Source: DATDPM01 sp041498815
GTDB lineage: Bacteria > Pseudomonadota > Alphaproteobacteria > DATDPM01
NCBI GenBank assembly: GCA_041498815.1
Contig: JBGQJC010000046.1
Coordinates: 1 to 18,491, forward strand
Length of the DNA: 18,491 bases
Direction: 5' to 3'
Positions within the stretch are counted from its first letter, which is position 1, and every line of letters starts with the position of its first letter. Made by a program: the position numbers and the translations under genes. Under the pieces are notes generated by a model. That model saw nothing but the letters and a program-made list of their open reading frames with translations. It ran no database searches and was not told where the DNA came from. Below are positions 1-6,921 of the stretch, piece by piece.

Positions 1-512
1 CAGACAGTAATGGCTATTCATCGAGGTCAGACACCTTGACCCGGTAGTCTGGCGGACCAGTCCAGAGGCAGGGAAAAAGGTCCCGTCTGTTGGCCGTCAT
101 CGGCTGTCAAGGCCGATCTCTGGACTTAAATTCAAATGCCGAAAAAATTGTGCCGGTTCCGATGGCTACCCCCGGGACACCTAAAAGAATCCAGTGGTTT
201 CAAATGGTTACTAAACGGTTAAAAAGCCGTTTGTGAACAGTATTCGCAAGGCCAGTTCACGGCTTCGACTGAAGCAGCCGAGAATGCCGGGAGGCTCGCC
301 GCGAGCAGCCCAATTTGCGCCCAAGACAAGTCGATCGCGCACAAACGACCATCACGCGCGTTCGCCGCACGAACAAAATGCGCCGCGGCGTGACGCATTA
401 TGCTGCGGTGCATCGAAACTTGCGTTGCAACGGCGTGGGCGGATGCTAATCGCGGCATCTCCAGGACAATGATTCGGATGCTTTGGTTATCACGCGGCGC
501 GCCCGTGGGACC
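1..512. other. Left gap without a convincing gene
   Basis: I see no coding region here that looks real: the short open frames are overlapping, start in poor contexts and have no recognisable domain. The stretch is moderately AT-rich around 120-240. It contains nested inverted repeats: arms 59-67 and 118-126 (AGTCCAGAG/CTCTGGACT) enclose a smaller hairpin at 99-117 (ATCGGC/GCCGAT). A TTAC-N7-TTAA sequence lies at 208-222, one base off the CtrA consensus. It lies beyond the 3' end of the minus-strand yqeC gene; I see no U-tract terminator for that gene. Confidence 0.5.
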
Positions 513-1265
513 CTAATCGCGCTCCACGACGTCGCGGACCGGGTCGTCGGCGGTCATGCACGCGAGCACGATGCGCCCAAACCGCCGCGTCAGGCCCAAG
601 GCAAGACGAGCCGCCTGGCGCGCGGCGTTCAGGGTTTCCTCGTCATCCACCATGTTGATGACGGGGACCACCGCCGCATCGCCGATACCGCGCAAGGCGC
701 CGGCGGGGCTGGCAAGCAAGCGCGCGAGATGGGCGGGGGTCAGGATTTCGCCCGCTGCAGCACCAGTCACGGCGATCACCAGATCCAGGCGGTGCGCGAT
801 TTTTTCCGTAAGCGGCTTGCCGATGACGCGCGCCGAAACCACGGGGATGACCGTGGCGGTGCCGGGCGGGATTTGCGGTTCGCCGTCGTTCGGCGCCTTG
901 ACGAGGCGCATGCGGGCGCCGTCCGCCTTGACGTAGGTCGCCTCGAATTCGGCGCTCGCGTGGATGCTTTCGATCAGATCGAGCGGGACGCCCCCGAAGC
1001 GTCCCGGCTTGCCGCTGGGTGTCGCGTAGGCGATCCGCCGCGCCGAAGCACTGGCGACTTTTGCCGCCAATGCGCCCGGCGCAGCAATAATTTCGATGTC
1101 CCGGTACTCGGGCGGAACCGGCTCGGTGGCGACGCTCGCGGTAAGAGCGATGCGGCCCGGATGGGCCGCGGCCAAGCGGTATAACGTCGTTTTCTTGCCG
1201 CCGGCACCCGTGGTGCAGACGATTCCGCTCCGGGCATGAAGAAGATCGAGCAGCCGGCCGGTCAC
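513..1265 (-). CDS. yqeC: YqeC-family accessory protein of selenium/molybdenum hydroxylases
   Basis: The product is 250 residues, close to the usual size of the YqeC family, which is annotated as a putative accessory protein for selenium-dependent molybdenum hydroxylases. The exact reaction is not established. The N-terminus carries a P-loop-like motif, TGAGGKKTT at about residues 19-27, consistent with nucleotide binding. The start is GTG at 1265; no in-frame ATG lies before the P-loop, and the Shine-Dalgarno is weak. The gene begins 21 bases after the stop of the cytochrome b561-type gene on the same strand, so the two are probably co-transcribed. No selD, selA or xanthine dehydrogenase-type gene is visible in the window, so the partner enzyme must be elsewhere. 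Family assignment is by recognition of the P-loop and overall sequence; function is inferred from the family. Confidence 0.75.
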   Translation of the reverse strand: MTGRLLDLLHARSGIVCTTGAGGKKTTLYRLAAAHPGRIALTASVATEPVPPEYRDIEIIAAPGALAAKVASASARRIAYATPSGKPGRFGGVPLDLIESIHASAEFEATYVKADGARMRLVKAPNDGEPQIPPGTATVIPVVSARVIGKPLTEKIAHRLDLVIAVTGAAAGEILTPAHLARLLASPAGALRGIGDAAVVPVINMVDDEETLNAARQAARLALGLTRRFGRIVLACMTADDPVRDVVERD

Positions 1266-1286
1266 GGGCTCATTCGGGAAAAAACG

Positions 1287-1982
1287 TCACAGGGACGTCA
1301 GAATCCATGTCGCGGCAACGGCGACGGCCACCGCAATGACGGCGCGGAGACTTGAGACCGGCGTGCCGCTTCCGCCCGCTCTCGCGGCCATGGGGGCCAC
1401 CGATTTGAAGCCGGTGATCATCGCCCAAACCAGGTTGTCGCGGGTGAGCACGATATCGGTAACCACGCCCGCGATATGGACGGCAACGAGCACGAGCAAG
1501 ACATTGAACAGCCCCTCGTGGAGTTCCTTTAGATCCAGGGCGGCCGCCGCCGAAACGAGATGGGAAAGCGGTCCCGCATCCGTCCCGTTGCGCTCGGCGG
1601 AATACAGGCCGGTCGCAACCAGTGCGGCCAGCGCCGCCAGGAGCAAAATGACCATCCAGCCGCCGAGCGGATTGTGGCCGTTCGAATGGGGCGGCCGAAG
1701 CTGGGCCAGTTTCCGGACGTAGTCGCGGACGACCGTCCAGGGCCGAACGAAATTGTGGAACAACGCATACCGGTTGCCGGAAAATCCCCAGATCACGCGG
1801 AAGATCAGGGCGGCCAATACGCCGTAGCCTGCCGCGAGATGGATCTGGAATGCGAATTCGCTATCGGCCTCGGCGGTCGCCCATGCGGTGATGACCAGGG
1901 CGACGACGATCCAGTGGAAGAGGCGCGTCGGCGCGTCCCACACGAAAAGAGGTACTTTTTCCGCTCCGTGATCTTTCGCCAC
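1287..1982 (-). CDS. Cytochrome b561-type membrane protein (di-heme b, electron carrier)
   Basis: A membrane protein of about 231 residues belonging to the bacterial cytochrome b561/Ni-Fe hydrogenase cytochrome b type. The N-terminal motif VWDAPTRLFHW is diagnostic. Four hydrophobic segments carry His residues in the expected contexts: RLFHW, QIHLAAGY, LHEGLFN and VHIAGV. These would bind two b-type hemes within the inner membrane and pass electrons between quinone and a partner protein. The frame stays open upstream to a TTG at 2246, but the extra 88 residues are low in similarity to anything and compositionally poor. I therefore place the start at GTG 1982, just before the conserved motif; GTG 2024 is an alternative, and neither has a strong ribosome binding site. 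A final hydrophobic segment ends the protein. It probably heads an operon with yqeC. The electron partner is not visible here. Confidence 0.8.
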   Translation of the reverse strand: MAKDHGAEKVPLFVWDAPTRLFHWIVVALVITAWATAEADSEFAFQIHLAAGYGVLAALIFRVIWGFSGNRYALFHNFVRPWTVVRDYVRKLAQLRPPHSNGHNPLGGWMVILLLAALAALVATGLYSAERNGTDAGPLSHLVSAAAALDLKELHEGLFNVLLVLVAVHIAGVVTDIVLTRDNLVWAMITGFKSVAPMAARAGGSGTPVSSLRAVIAVAVAVAATWILTSL

Positions 1983-2408
1983 TGCGCCCGATGCTTCGCG
2001 CCGATTCCGCCACCACCGGCTCACAGCCGGCAGCTTATAGTATCTCACGCCGCCGCATGAAAGACGCTTCGGGCGGATAGCCCCGACTCTCAAGGCGGCC
2101 GTTCCAAAATCCGCTCCGGCCGCCGATTCTTTCGCCGCGGTATCGAAGAAAAAACGCCTAAAATTATAGAAAATGGCGATCGGTAGCGGGGAACCGGCGG
2201 AGAATCCATGCGCCAAGTGGCGTTTTGCTTGAATAAACCCGGACAAATCCCGAAAAATTTTATCGAGTTTTGCTTATAATGCACTGATATTGCTGTACAT
2301 TTTTAATATCTTTTTAGCCCGGCCCATCTTATATTTGTCGCGACGAATTATTGAAACCGGCGCGATTTGGGCCCAACCCGGGTTCCGCGCCCGAGGAAAC
2401 CGGAAGAC
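1983..2408. other. AT-rich divergent intergenic region
   Basis: This stretch separates the minus-strand cytochrome gene from the plus-strand small ORF, and its AT content between about 2215 and 2350 stands out against the GC-rich surroundings. TATAAT occurs at 2275-2280 on the plus strand without a convincing -35 box. Promoters for both directions are likely here, but I cannot assign them firmly. The extended minus-strand frame up to 2246 is probably not translated. Confidence 0.4.
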
Positions 2409-2666
2409 ATGGCGGCAAAGCGAAATAGCGCGAACTTGGAGGTCCTGGCGTGGCCAGTGTTCAGCTGGGTTGCGGGCTGGCAGGCGATGGCGACCGGGCT
2501 TGGCACCTCGGCGTCGCCCAAACCATCGCGCAAGAGGGGGCCGCGCAAACCCCGGCGCCGTCAGGCCATAATCCTTCGCTTTCCGGTCGAACGCATCGTG
2601 CGGCGCGCCCGCGGCTCGCTGGCCGTAAATGGCGCGGAAATCATACCCCTCCCCGAACTCGCCTGA
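2409..2666 (+). CDS. Small basic hypothetical protein
   Basis: An 85-residue ORF that I do not recognise. It is proposed as real because third positions are mostly G or C, as in the neighbouring genes, and because ATG 2409 follows a purine-rich stretch (GAGGAAACCGGAAG) that could bind the ribosome. The first 30 residues include a Trp-rich, amphipathic stretch (LAWPVFSWVAGWQAMATGL). The middle is strongly basic (PSRKRGPRKPRRR), and the tail is hydrophilic. The pattern could suit a membrane- or polymer-associated small protein or a nucleic-acid-binding tail, but that is only inference. The frame continues upstream to 2367. The gene converges with the hemerythrin-like gene, ending 26 bases from it. 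Confidence 0.4.
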   Translation: MAAKRNSANLEVLAWPVFSWVAGWQAMATGLGTSASPKPSRKRGPRKPRRRQAIILRFPVERIVRRARGSLAVNGAEIIPLPELA

Positions 2667-2685
2667 TCATCCGGGCTTCCTGCCG

Positions 2686-2701
2686 CTGACCGTCAGTTTT
2701 T
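2686..2701 (+). terminator. Weak candidate terminator between convergent genes
   Basis: A very short hairpin (CTGAC-C-GTCAG, tight loop) followed by five T's lies just after the small plus-strand ORF and overlaps the stop codon of the hemerythrin-like gene on the other strand. A larger nested pairing, CCGCT at 2683-2687 with AGCGG at 2703-2707, is an alternative. The stem is short, so this is weak. Confidence 0.25.
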
Positions 2702-3280
2702 AAGCGGGCCGCTGCGGCGCCGCGCCATCTTATTCACGAGATAGGACAGGTCTGTCTCACGAAGCCTAAGGCACGCGAGCGGGACCAGCACAGCGGTTTC
2801 CCAAGCCAAGTGCCGGCGCATGGTGCGGTAAAGGCGGATCGAGTCGCCGAAAAACCGCACCGGCCGGGCGAACGGCAATTGGTCGATTAAACGCTGAAGC
2901 TCGATCGCCACCGCTTGCCCTAAAAGCCGTTCGCCCTCGTGGTTCTCCCGCAGCGTCACCGCAATCTCGGCGAAATTGTCGCCGCGGTTGCAGCGCTTTG
3001 CCAGCAGCGGCACAAGATCCTCTTCCTCGTCCGCGATGTGAAGCGGCAGGGCCCGGCTCAAGCATTGGTGAACTTCCTCCAAATCCTCCGTGCTCGCGCT
3101 GTGGCGCGGATTGCGAATCAGCTGCTCCAGAAGATTGCAGGCGCTTTGCTGCTGAAAGTGCTCGTCGGTAAGCCAAGCCACCGGATCGTCGAGAGACTCG
3201 AATTGGCGCGGTTGGCCCGATGCGCGCGGTTCGAGGGGTTCGCGTGGCATGTGTGCGGGGCGCAGATTGCGGGCACCCAT
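2693..3280 (-). CDS. Hemerythrin-like HHE domain protein
   Basis: A 195-residue soluble protein with a hemerythrin HHE four-helix bundle. The iron-ligand pattern is readable: H41 (TDEH), H81 with E86 (HIADEEED), H114 with E118 (HEGE) and H157 with E161 (RHLAWETA). These match a non-heme di-iron site that binds O2 or NO, or serves iron or redox sensing in bacteria; the specific role is not decidable. The first 30 residues are an unrelated, Pro/Arg-rich N-terminal extension. The start is ATG 3280, because a strong GGGAGGA Shine-Dalgarno lies five bases upstream; the frame is open to 3421, but that part lacks support. It stands alone, convergent with the small ORF. Confidence 0.85.
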   Translation of the reverse strand: MGARNLRPAHMPREPLEPRASGQPRQFESLDDPVAWLTDEHFQQQSACNLLEQLIRNPRHSASTEDLEEVHQCLSRALPLHIADEEEDLVPLLAKRCNRGDNFAEIAVTLRENHEGERLLGQAVAIELQRLIDQLPFARPVRFFGDSIRLYRTMRRHLAWETAVLVPLACLRLRETDLSYLVNKMARRRSGPLKN

Positions 3281-3285
3281 TTTTG

Positions 3286-3292
3286 TCCTCCC
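3286..3292 (-). promoter_or_regulatory. Strong Shine-Dalgarno deciding the hemerythrin-like start
   Basis: On the minus strand GGGAGGA ends five bases before ATG 3280. It fixes the start of the HHE protein and rules out the longer open frame reaching 3421. Confidence 0.8.
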
Positions 3293-3840
3293 TAAGCGCA
3301 GAGTCCCCTGCGGCTGCGCACCGTCGTGCTCGAATCCCTGTTCTTTTTTTATCGCGCGGTGCGGGCCCGGCGTTTCGGCCTTGTGCCGTTGGCTGCTCCT
3401 CCAATGCGCCTCACCTCGCAATATTAACTTATTGTTCTACATAGATAATCTTCTGCCGACGCCAACCGGTTCCACCTCTACGGCCGGACGAAACCGCCCC
3501 CGAAGGCACGGCAACAACCGTCCTCATTCCCCGAAATTTGTCCGGATCTTTCGTCGTGACCTTGGCCGCGTGCGACCGCGCCGCAACGAGCCCCCATCGA
3601 TCCTTCGCGTATCGAGCGAGCCGGCGGCGATTTGAGATCGGCAGCCGCACTCGAATGGCGCGAACAACCTGCATCGGATCGCCGCCGTATTAATTCACGG
3701 CTTTTCTTAGTCCTTGGCTTGGCCCGATACCGGATCCTCGGTGCGCGAGTCATGGCGCATCGAATTGTATAAAGGACGGTATCGCCGGAACCGCGACATA
3801 TACAAGATACCTGATAGGTCACCGCATATCCCGGCCGGCC

Positions 3841-3849
3841 TGTGGATAA
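3841..3849 (-). promoter_or_regulatory. Perfect DnaA box
   Basis: The plus strand reads TGTGGATAA, so the minus strand is TTATCCACA, the strongest DnaA-binding 9-mer. I found no second perfect box in the window and no origin-associated genes, so this is a single site rather than an origin. It could be a DnaA-responsive regulatory site or chance. Confidence 0.4.
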
Positions 3850-4180
3850 CCTCGCGTGCGCCCGTGATTTAGACACAGGATTTGATCTTCGTCCCAAGCT
3901 CATCCGGTTGTTTCTTGCTGCTTCAAATTACGGCCTGGCCTTGCCGCGCGTTGCCGTCGGCTTATGCGGTTTTTTAGTTAAGATCGATCCCACCGGCGGA
4001 TCGGGGGAACTCCGGCCGGCACGCCGGAATAGGCGGCGGCCGTCGAAAATGCTTCGAGCCGAAAAATGATCGTTCCCGGTTGCGCCTTGGGTCATGCCCG
4101 CCGAAGCTCTTCCGCAAGACGGAGCTCCTGCGCGCGGTCCGCCATGCGCTGGGTGCGGGCAAACGCGCCTGATCCGCCCA

Positions 4181-4207
4181 TTCCCGCCGCCAATTCTCGG
4201 CTATAAT
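4181..4207 (+). promoter_or_regulatory. Candidate tatA promoter
   Basis: A perfect TATAAT lies at 4202-4207, 51 bases before the tatA start. The best -35-like hexamer is TTCCCG at 4181-4186, with a short 15-base spacer. The -10 is convincing; the -35 is poor. Confidence 0.35.
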
Positions 4208-4258
4208 GACCTAGGACAAGCGCCCGCATCGGGGGCGCCGGGAATGGAGTTGATCAAG

Positions 4259-4444
4259 ATGGGCATCAGCATCTGGCACGTGATCCTGGTTCTGTTGGTG
4301 GTGTTGATTCTGTTCGGTGCCGGAAGGCTGCCTCAGGTCATGGGCGATCTCGCCAAAGGCTTGAAGAACTTCAAAGCCGGGCTCAAGGACGACGAAGCCA
4401 AATCCGAACCGCCCCGTTCCGATTCGGCCGATCCCAAGAAATAA
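4259..4444 (+). CDS. tatA: Sec-independent translocase subunit TatA
   Basis: A 61-residue TatA protein. After a short polar start, SIWHVILVLLVVLILFG is the single transmembrane segment. The conserved FGAGRLPQVMGD hinge follows, then an amphipathic helix (LAKGLKNFKAGLKDDE) and a charged tail. TatA oligomers form the protein-conducting element that exports folded proteins with twin-arginine signals across the inner membrane. ATG 4259 is preferred because family members begin Met-Gly-x-Ser-Ile-Trp-His and a GGAG lies nine bases upstream; ATG 4244 would add five residues. The gene is isolated: no tatB or tatC follows, although these usually adjoin tatA in alphaproteobacteria. It may be the main tatA displaced from its operon or a second copy. 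Confidence 0.9.
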   Translation: MGISIWHVILVLLVVLILFGAGRLPQVMGDLAKGLKNFKAGLKDDEAKSEPPRSDSADPKK

Positions 4445-4510
4445 GCGGCGGCCTGCGGGGCCGGTGTGGTAACGGGCGGCGCATCCGGCGCGCTCGCGGC
4501 ACGAATAAAG

Positions 4511-4525
4511 TTAATAAAATATTAA
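4511..4525 (+). promoter_or_regulatory. Consensus CtrA-binding site
   Basis: TTAATAAAATATTAA matches TTAA-N7-TTAA, the full site for the alphaproteobacterial cell-cycle and motility regulator CtrA, and is also an inverted repeat. TAAGAT at 4537-4542, 11 bases after the second half-site, could be the -10 element, which would put the CtrA site over the -35 region. It lies between tatA and the chemosensory operon, upstream of the latter. Confidence 0.5.
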
Positions 4526-4527
4526 GC

Positions 4528-4547
4528 CGCAAATCCTAAGATTTGCG
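4528..4547. repeat. Perfect 8-bp inverted repeat with 4-base loop
   Basis: CGCAAATC-CTAA-GATTTGCG begins two bases after the CtrA-type site and includes the candidate -10 hexamer. No U-tract follows on the plus strand, so a simple terminator for tatA is unlikely. An operator, or a hairpin at the extreme 5' end of the operon transcript, is more likely. Confidence 0.5.
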
Positions 4548-4882
4548 AAGTCATAACGGGCAGTTCCGCCGCGATCGGCGTGCCGTGTCGTCGGGGACCG
4601 GTTACACGCCGCAGGGACTGCATTCGGCATTAGATAAAGAGCGGGCGCATTCGAAAACCGATGCCCGCCGCAAAGCGGCCGTCGCTGTTCGCCGGATCGG
4701 AGATTCAGGCGACAGCCACCGCCGCAAACCTATGAGTTGGGGGATCCGTAAACCCATCGCGGGGATTCCCGGCTCATGCCGTTCCTTGGTCGATGCAGCA
4801 AGATATATAGCCGGCCCCGGAGAGGGACGCCGATAGGCGGAGCACAGCTTGCGGCCGCCGCTTGCGCGGGGTCGCGCGATCC

Positions 4883-5413
4883 ATGATCGCCTTGGGCAAC
4901 GCCGCGGCAAAGGGCGGAATGCCCGCACGGCGGGCCGAGCCGGTCGCGCCGCAATCCTTTTCCGAACTCCTGACCTTCGAGATCGCCGGCGCGCGCTTCG
5001 GCATTCCCCTTGCCGCGGTGCGCGAGATCATCCGCGCCGTCGCTTTCGCCCGCCTTCCCAAGGCGCCGCGAGTGGTGGAAGGGGTGATCAATCTCCGCGG
5101 TTCGGTCGTCCCCGTGCTCGACATCCGGGCACGCTTCCGATTGCCGAGCAAAGCCATCCAGCCATCCGACCACTTCATCGTCGCCCAAGCCTATGACCGC
5201 GTCGTTGCCATCCGCGTCGACCGCGCCACCGATCTTTTGCGCCTCGAGCAAAGCGAGATCGAAAATATGACGGCGGTCGCCCCGACCAGCGAGTACATCG
5301 CCGGCGTCGCCAAGCTGCCCGACGGCCTGGTGCTCATCCACGATTTGACGACGTTCTTGTCCGAGGCCGAAGCCGAGGCGCTTGCCGCCATCGACGAGGA
5401 ACCGCAGCCGTGA
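4883..5413 (+). CDS. cheW: CheW-like coupling protein 1 (WspB-type position)
   Basis: A CheW-fold scaffold protein of 176 residues from ATG 4883, which links the receptor to the CheA kinase in the signalling array. The CheW signature runs through LTFEIAGARFGIPLAAVREI, then GVINLRGSVVPVLDIRARF, and ends with a KLPDGLVLIHDLTTFL strand-turn. A TTG at 4862 and an ATG at 4919 are alternative starts. The last has AAGGGCGGA immediately upstream, but too close for ideal spacing, so the start is uncertain. The stop overlaps the GTG of the next gene by four bases, so translation is coupled. It is the first gene of the chemosensory operon; transcription probably starts in the long leader with the CtrA site. 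Confidence 0.9.
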   Translation: MIALGNAAAKGGMPARRAEPVAPQSFSELLTFEIAGARFGIPLAAVREIIRAVAFARLPKAPRVVEGVINLRGSVVPVLDIRARFRLPSKAIQPSDHFIVAQAYDRVVAIRVDRATDLLRLEQSEIENMTAVAPTSEYIAGVAKLPDGLVLIHDLTTFLSEAEAEALAAIDEEPQP

Positions 5414-6921
5414 AGGAATTAGACGTCACGCCTTCGCCGCTCGGCGCGGTCATGGATCTGGTCGGCATGCGCGCCGGCCTTGCCTTCCCGCCGAACCGGC
5501 ACCGGGAGGTAGAACGGGCGATCCGCAAGGCCATGGTGCATCACCATGTCGCCGAGCCGGAGGATTTCGTCCGGCTTCTCCAGGCGGACGACCAGGCGTT
5601 CGATTCCCTGATCGTGGATCTGACGGTCGGAGAGACTTATTTTTTCCGCGAACCCGCGCAATTTGAAATGCTCCGGCGCGAGATTTTGCCGGATATCATG
5701 CGAAACCGTCATCCCGGTTCCGTGCTTCGGCTGTGGAGCGCCGGATGTGCGACGGGCGAGGAACCCTATTCGCTCGCCATCGTGTTGGAGCAAGAGGGAC
5801 TGGCCGGAAGCGCCGCCATTCTCGGCACCGACATATCCCGCGCCGCCCTGGCGCGGGCCCATGAGGCTACTTATGGCCGCTGGTCCTTGCGCAACAGCCC
5901 GGCCGAGATTACCGAGCGATATTTCCGCCGCCGGGACGACCGGTTCCATCTTTTGGACCGGTTCCGGCGCCGGGTGAAATTCGACTATCTCAATCTGGCG
6001 TCCGACGTCTATCCCTCGGCCGGAAACGGCACGGCGGGAGTGGACGTGATCCTGTGCCGCAATGTCCTGATCTATTTCGAGCCGGACGCGGTGGGGCGGA
6101 TCGCGCAGCGTTTGTTTGCGGCGTTGGCCCCGGGCGGATGGCTCATCGCCGGACCGTCCGATCCGCCGCTGTGGGATCTTGCGCCCTTCGAGACCGTGGT
6201 GACGGAGGCGGGGATATTCTACCGGGGCCGCCATGCCGCCGGCCGTCCGGCCCCGGCTCCTGGGGCCCCCCGTCCGGTACGGGCCGTTGGTCCGGCACAG
6301 GCCGTTAGTCCGGCACGGGGCGCCGCCGTCATCGATACGGCCGGCACCGCTGCCGCCGGGAGCGACACCCGCGTAGCCGAAGCACCGCGCCGCGCCGTTG
6401 CCACTCCGCTGGCGGAGGCGCGCCAAGCTTTCGCGGGAGGCGATTTTGATCGCGTGCTGCAAGAGACGCGAGCGATGGCCGACGATCCCGAGGCCTGCGC
6501 GCTGCGAATTTGCGCCCAGGCCAATCTCGGCCAATCGGATGACGCCGAAGCGACGGCCGCAACCGCGGTCCAATCGCATCCGCTGCGTCCGGAGCTTCAG
6601 TACCTGCGCGCCATCGTCCTGATGAATCTCGAACGGTACGAAGAGGCCGCGGTGTCGTTGCGGCGGGTCATTTACCTCGACCGGTCGCTGGCGGTCGCCC
6701 ACTTCACCCTGGGCTCGGTTCTGCTGCGCTGCGGCGCGGCCGCCGAAGCGCGGCATGCCTATCGGAACGCGCTTGCGCTCGCCGCCGGCCGGCCCAAGGA
6801 CGAAGTCGTGCCGCTTTCCGAAGGCGAACGGGCCGACCGTCTTGCCGAAGCGGCAAGGGCCCAGCTCGCGTTCATCGAAGGGAATGGAGGAGGCGGCACG
6901 TGCGGCAGACGCGCCGGTTGA
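5410..6921 (+). CDS. cheR: CheR methyltransferase with C-terminal TPR domain (WspC-like)
   Basis: A 503-residue SAM-dependent methyltransferase that should methylate glutamates on the receptor encoded two genes downstream. Residues 1-70 form the CheR N-terminal helical domain. LTVGETYFFRE (71-81), WSAGCATGEEPYSLA (109-123, SAM loop), GTDIS (139-143) and LCRNVLIYF (215-223) are the standard CheR motifs, and all appear intact. A Pro/Ala-rich linker (272-335) leads to two or three TPR helices (336-490). TPR-tailed CheR proteins are typical of Wsp and Frz-type systems rather than flagellar chemotaxis; the tail is thought to govern access to the receptor. Translation starts at GTG 5410, with GAGGAA eight bases upstream and a four-base overlap with cheW. 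The end overlaps the second cheW by 22 bases. Confidence 0.93.
   Translation: MKELDVTPSPLGAVMDLVGMRAGLAFPPNRHREVERAIRKAMVHHHVAEPEDFVRLLQADDQAFDSLIVDLTVGETYFFREPAQFEMLRREILPDIMRNRHPGSVLRLWSAGCATGEEPYSLAIVLEQEGLAGSAAILGTDISRAALARAHEATYGRWSLRNSPAEITERYFRRRDDRFHLLDRFRRRVKFDYLNLASDVYPSAGNGTAGVDVILCRNVLIYFEPDAVGRIAQRLFAALAPGGWLIAGPSDPPLWDLAPFETVVTEAGIFYRGRHAAGRPAPAPGAPRPVRAVGPAQAVSPARGAAVIDTAGTAAAGSDTRVAEAPRRAVATPLAEARQAFAGGDFDRVLQETRAMADDPEACALRICAQANLGQSDDAEATAATAVQSHPLRPELQYLRAIVLMNLERYEEAAVSLRRVIYLDRSLAVAHFTLGSVLLRCGAAAEARHAYRNALALAAGRPKDEVVPLSEGERADRLAEAARAQLAFIEGNGGGGTCGRRAG
6272..6325 (+). repeat. Three 18-bp tandem repeats in the CheR-TPR linker
   Basis: Units at 6272-6289, 6290-6307 and 6308-6325 share GTCCGG(T/C)AC(G/A)GGCCGTT(G/A), the third unit being diverged at its end. 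They encode a Pro/Ala/Val-rich spacer between the methyltransferase and TPR parts. The unit length is a multiple of three, so copy-number change would keep the frame. Confidence 0.7.

Larger units (their letters stand above)
3293..4258. other. About 1 kb gap without a clear gene
   Basis: No open frame here has a domain, good codon bias and a start signal together. The minus-strand frames at 3429-3674 and 3478-3903 overlap each other in different frames and look random. Points of note are an AT-rich spot at 3418-3445 that may hold the promoter of the hemerythrin-like gene, a perfect DnaA box at 3841-3849, an 11-base palindrome ACCTGATAGGT near 3810, and the candidate tatA promoter at the right end. 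A decayed gene cannot be excluded. Confidence 0.45.
4445..4882. other. Long leader/intergenic region before the chemosensory operon
   Basis: This stretch of about 440 bases separates tatA from the first cheW. It contains the CtrA-type site at 4511-4525, a perfect palindrome at 4528-4547, and a second possible -10, TATATA at 4804-4809, with a weak TTCCTT at 4782-4787. The open frame at 4543-4836 has no domain, begins with TTG and looks accidental. If transcription begins near the CtrA site, the operon has a leader of more than 300 bases. Confidence 0.5.

Noticed and set aside
233..472. Overlapping 79-codon open frames on both strands near the left end
   Set aside because: Neither has a domain or a good ribosome binding site, and the composition looks accidental.
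483..1184. Plus-strand open frame opposite yqeC
   Set aside because: The minus strand encodes a recognisable P-loop family protein; the plus-strand translation is rich in Arg, His and Gly with no domain.
1983..2246. N-terminal extension of the cytochrome b561-type protein to TTG 2246
   Set aside because: The extra 88 residues precede the conserved VWDAPTRLFHW opening, run through AT-rich promoter-like DNA and have no family counterpart.
3429..3903. Minus-strand open frames in the gap left of tatA
   Set aside because: They overlap each other in different frames, have mixed third-position composition and show no domain or start signal.
3960..3985. T-run near 3971-3976 as an intrinsic terminator
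   Set aside because: Only a 3-4 bp stem can be drawn before the T-run, so it does not qualify.
4543..4836. 97-codon open frame in the leader before cheW
   Set aside because: It has a TTG start without a ribosome binding site, low-complexity Arg-rich translation and no recognisable family.
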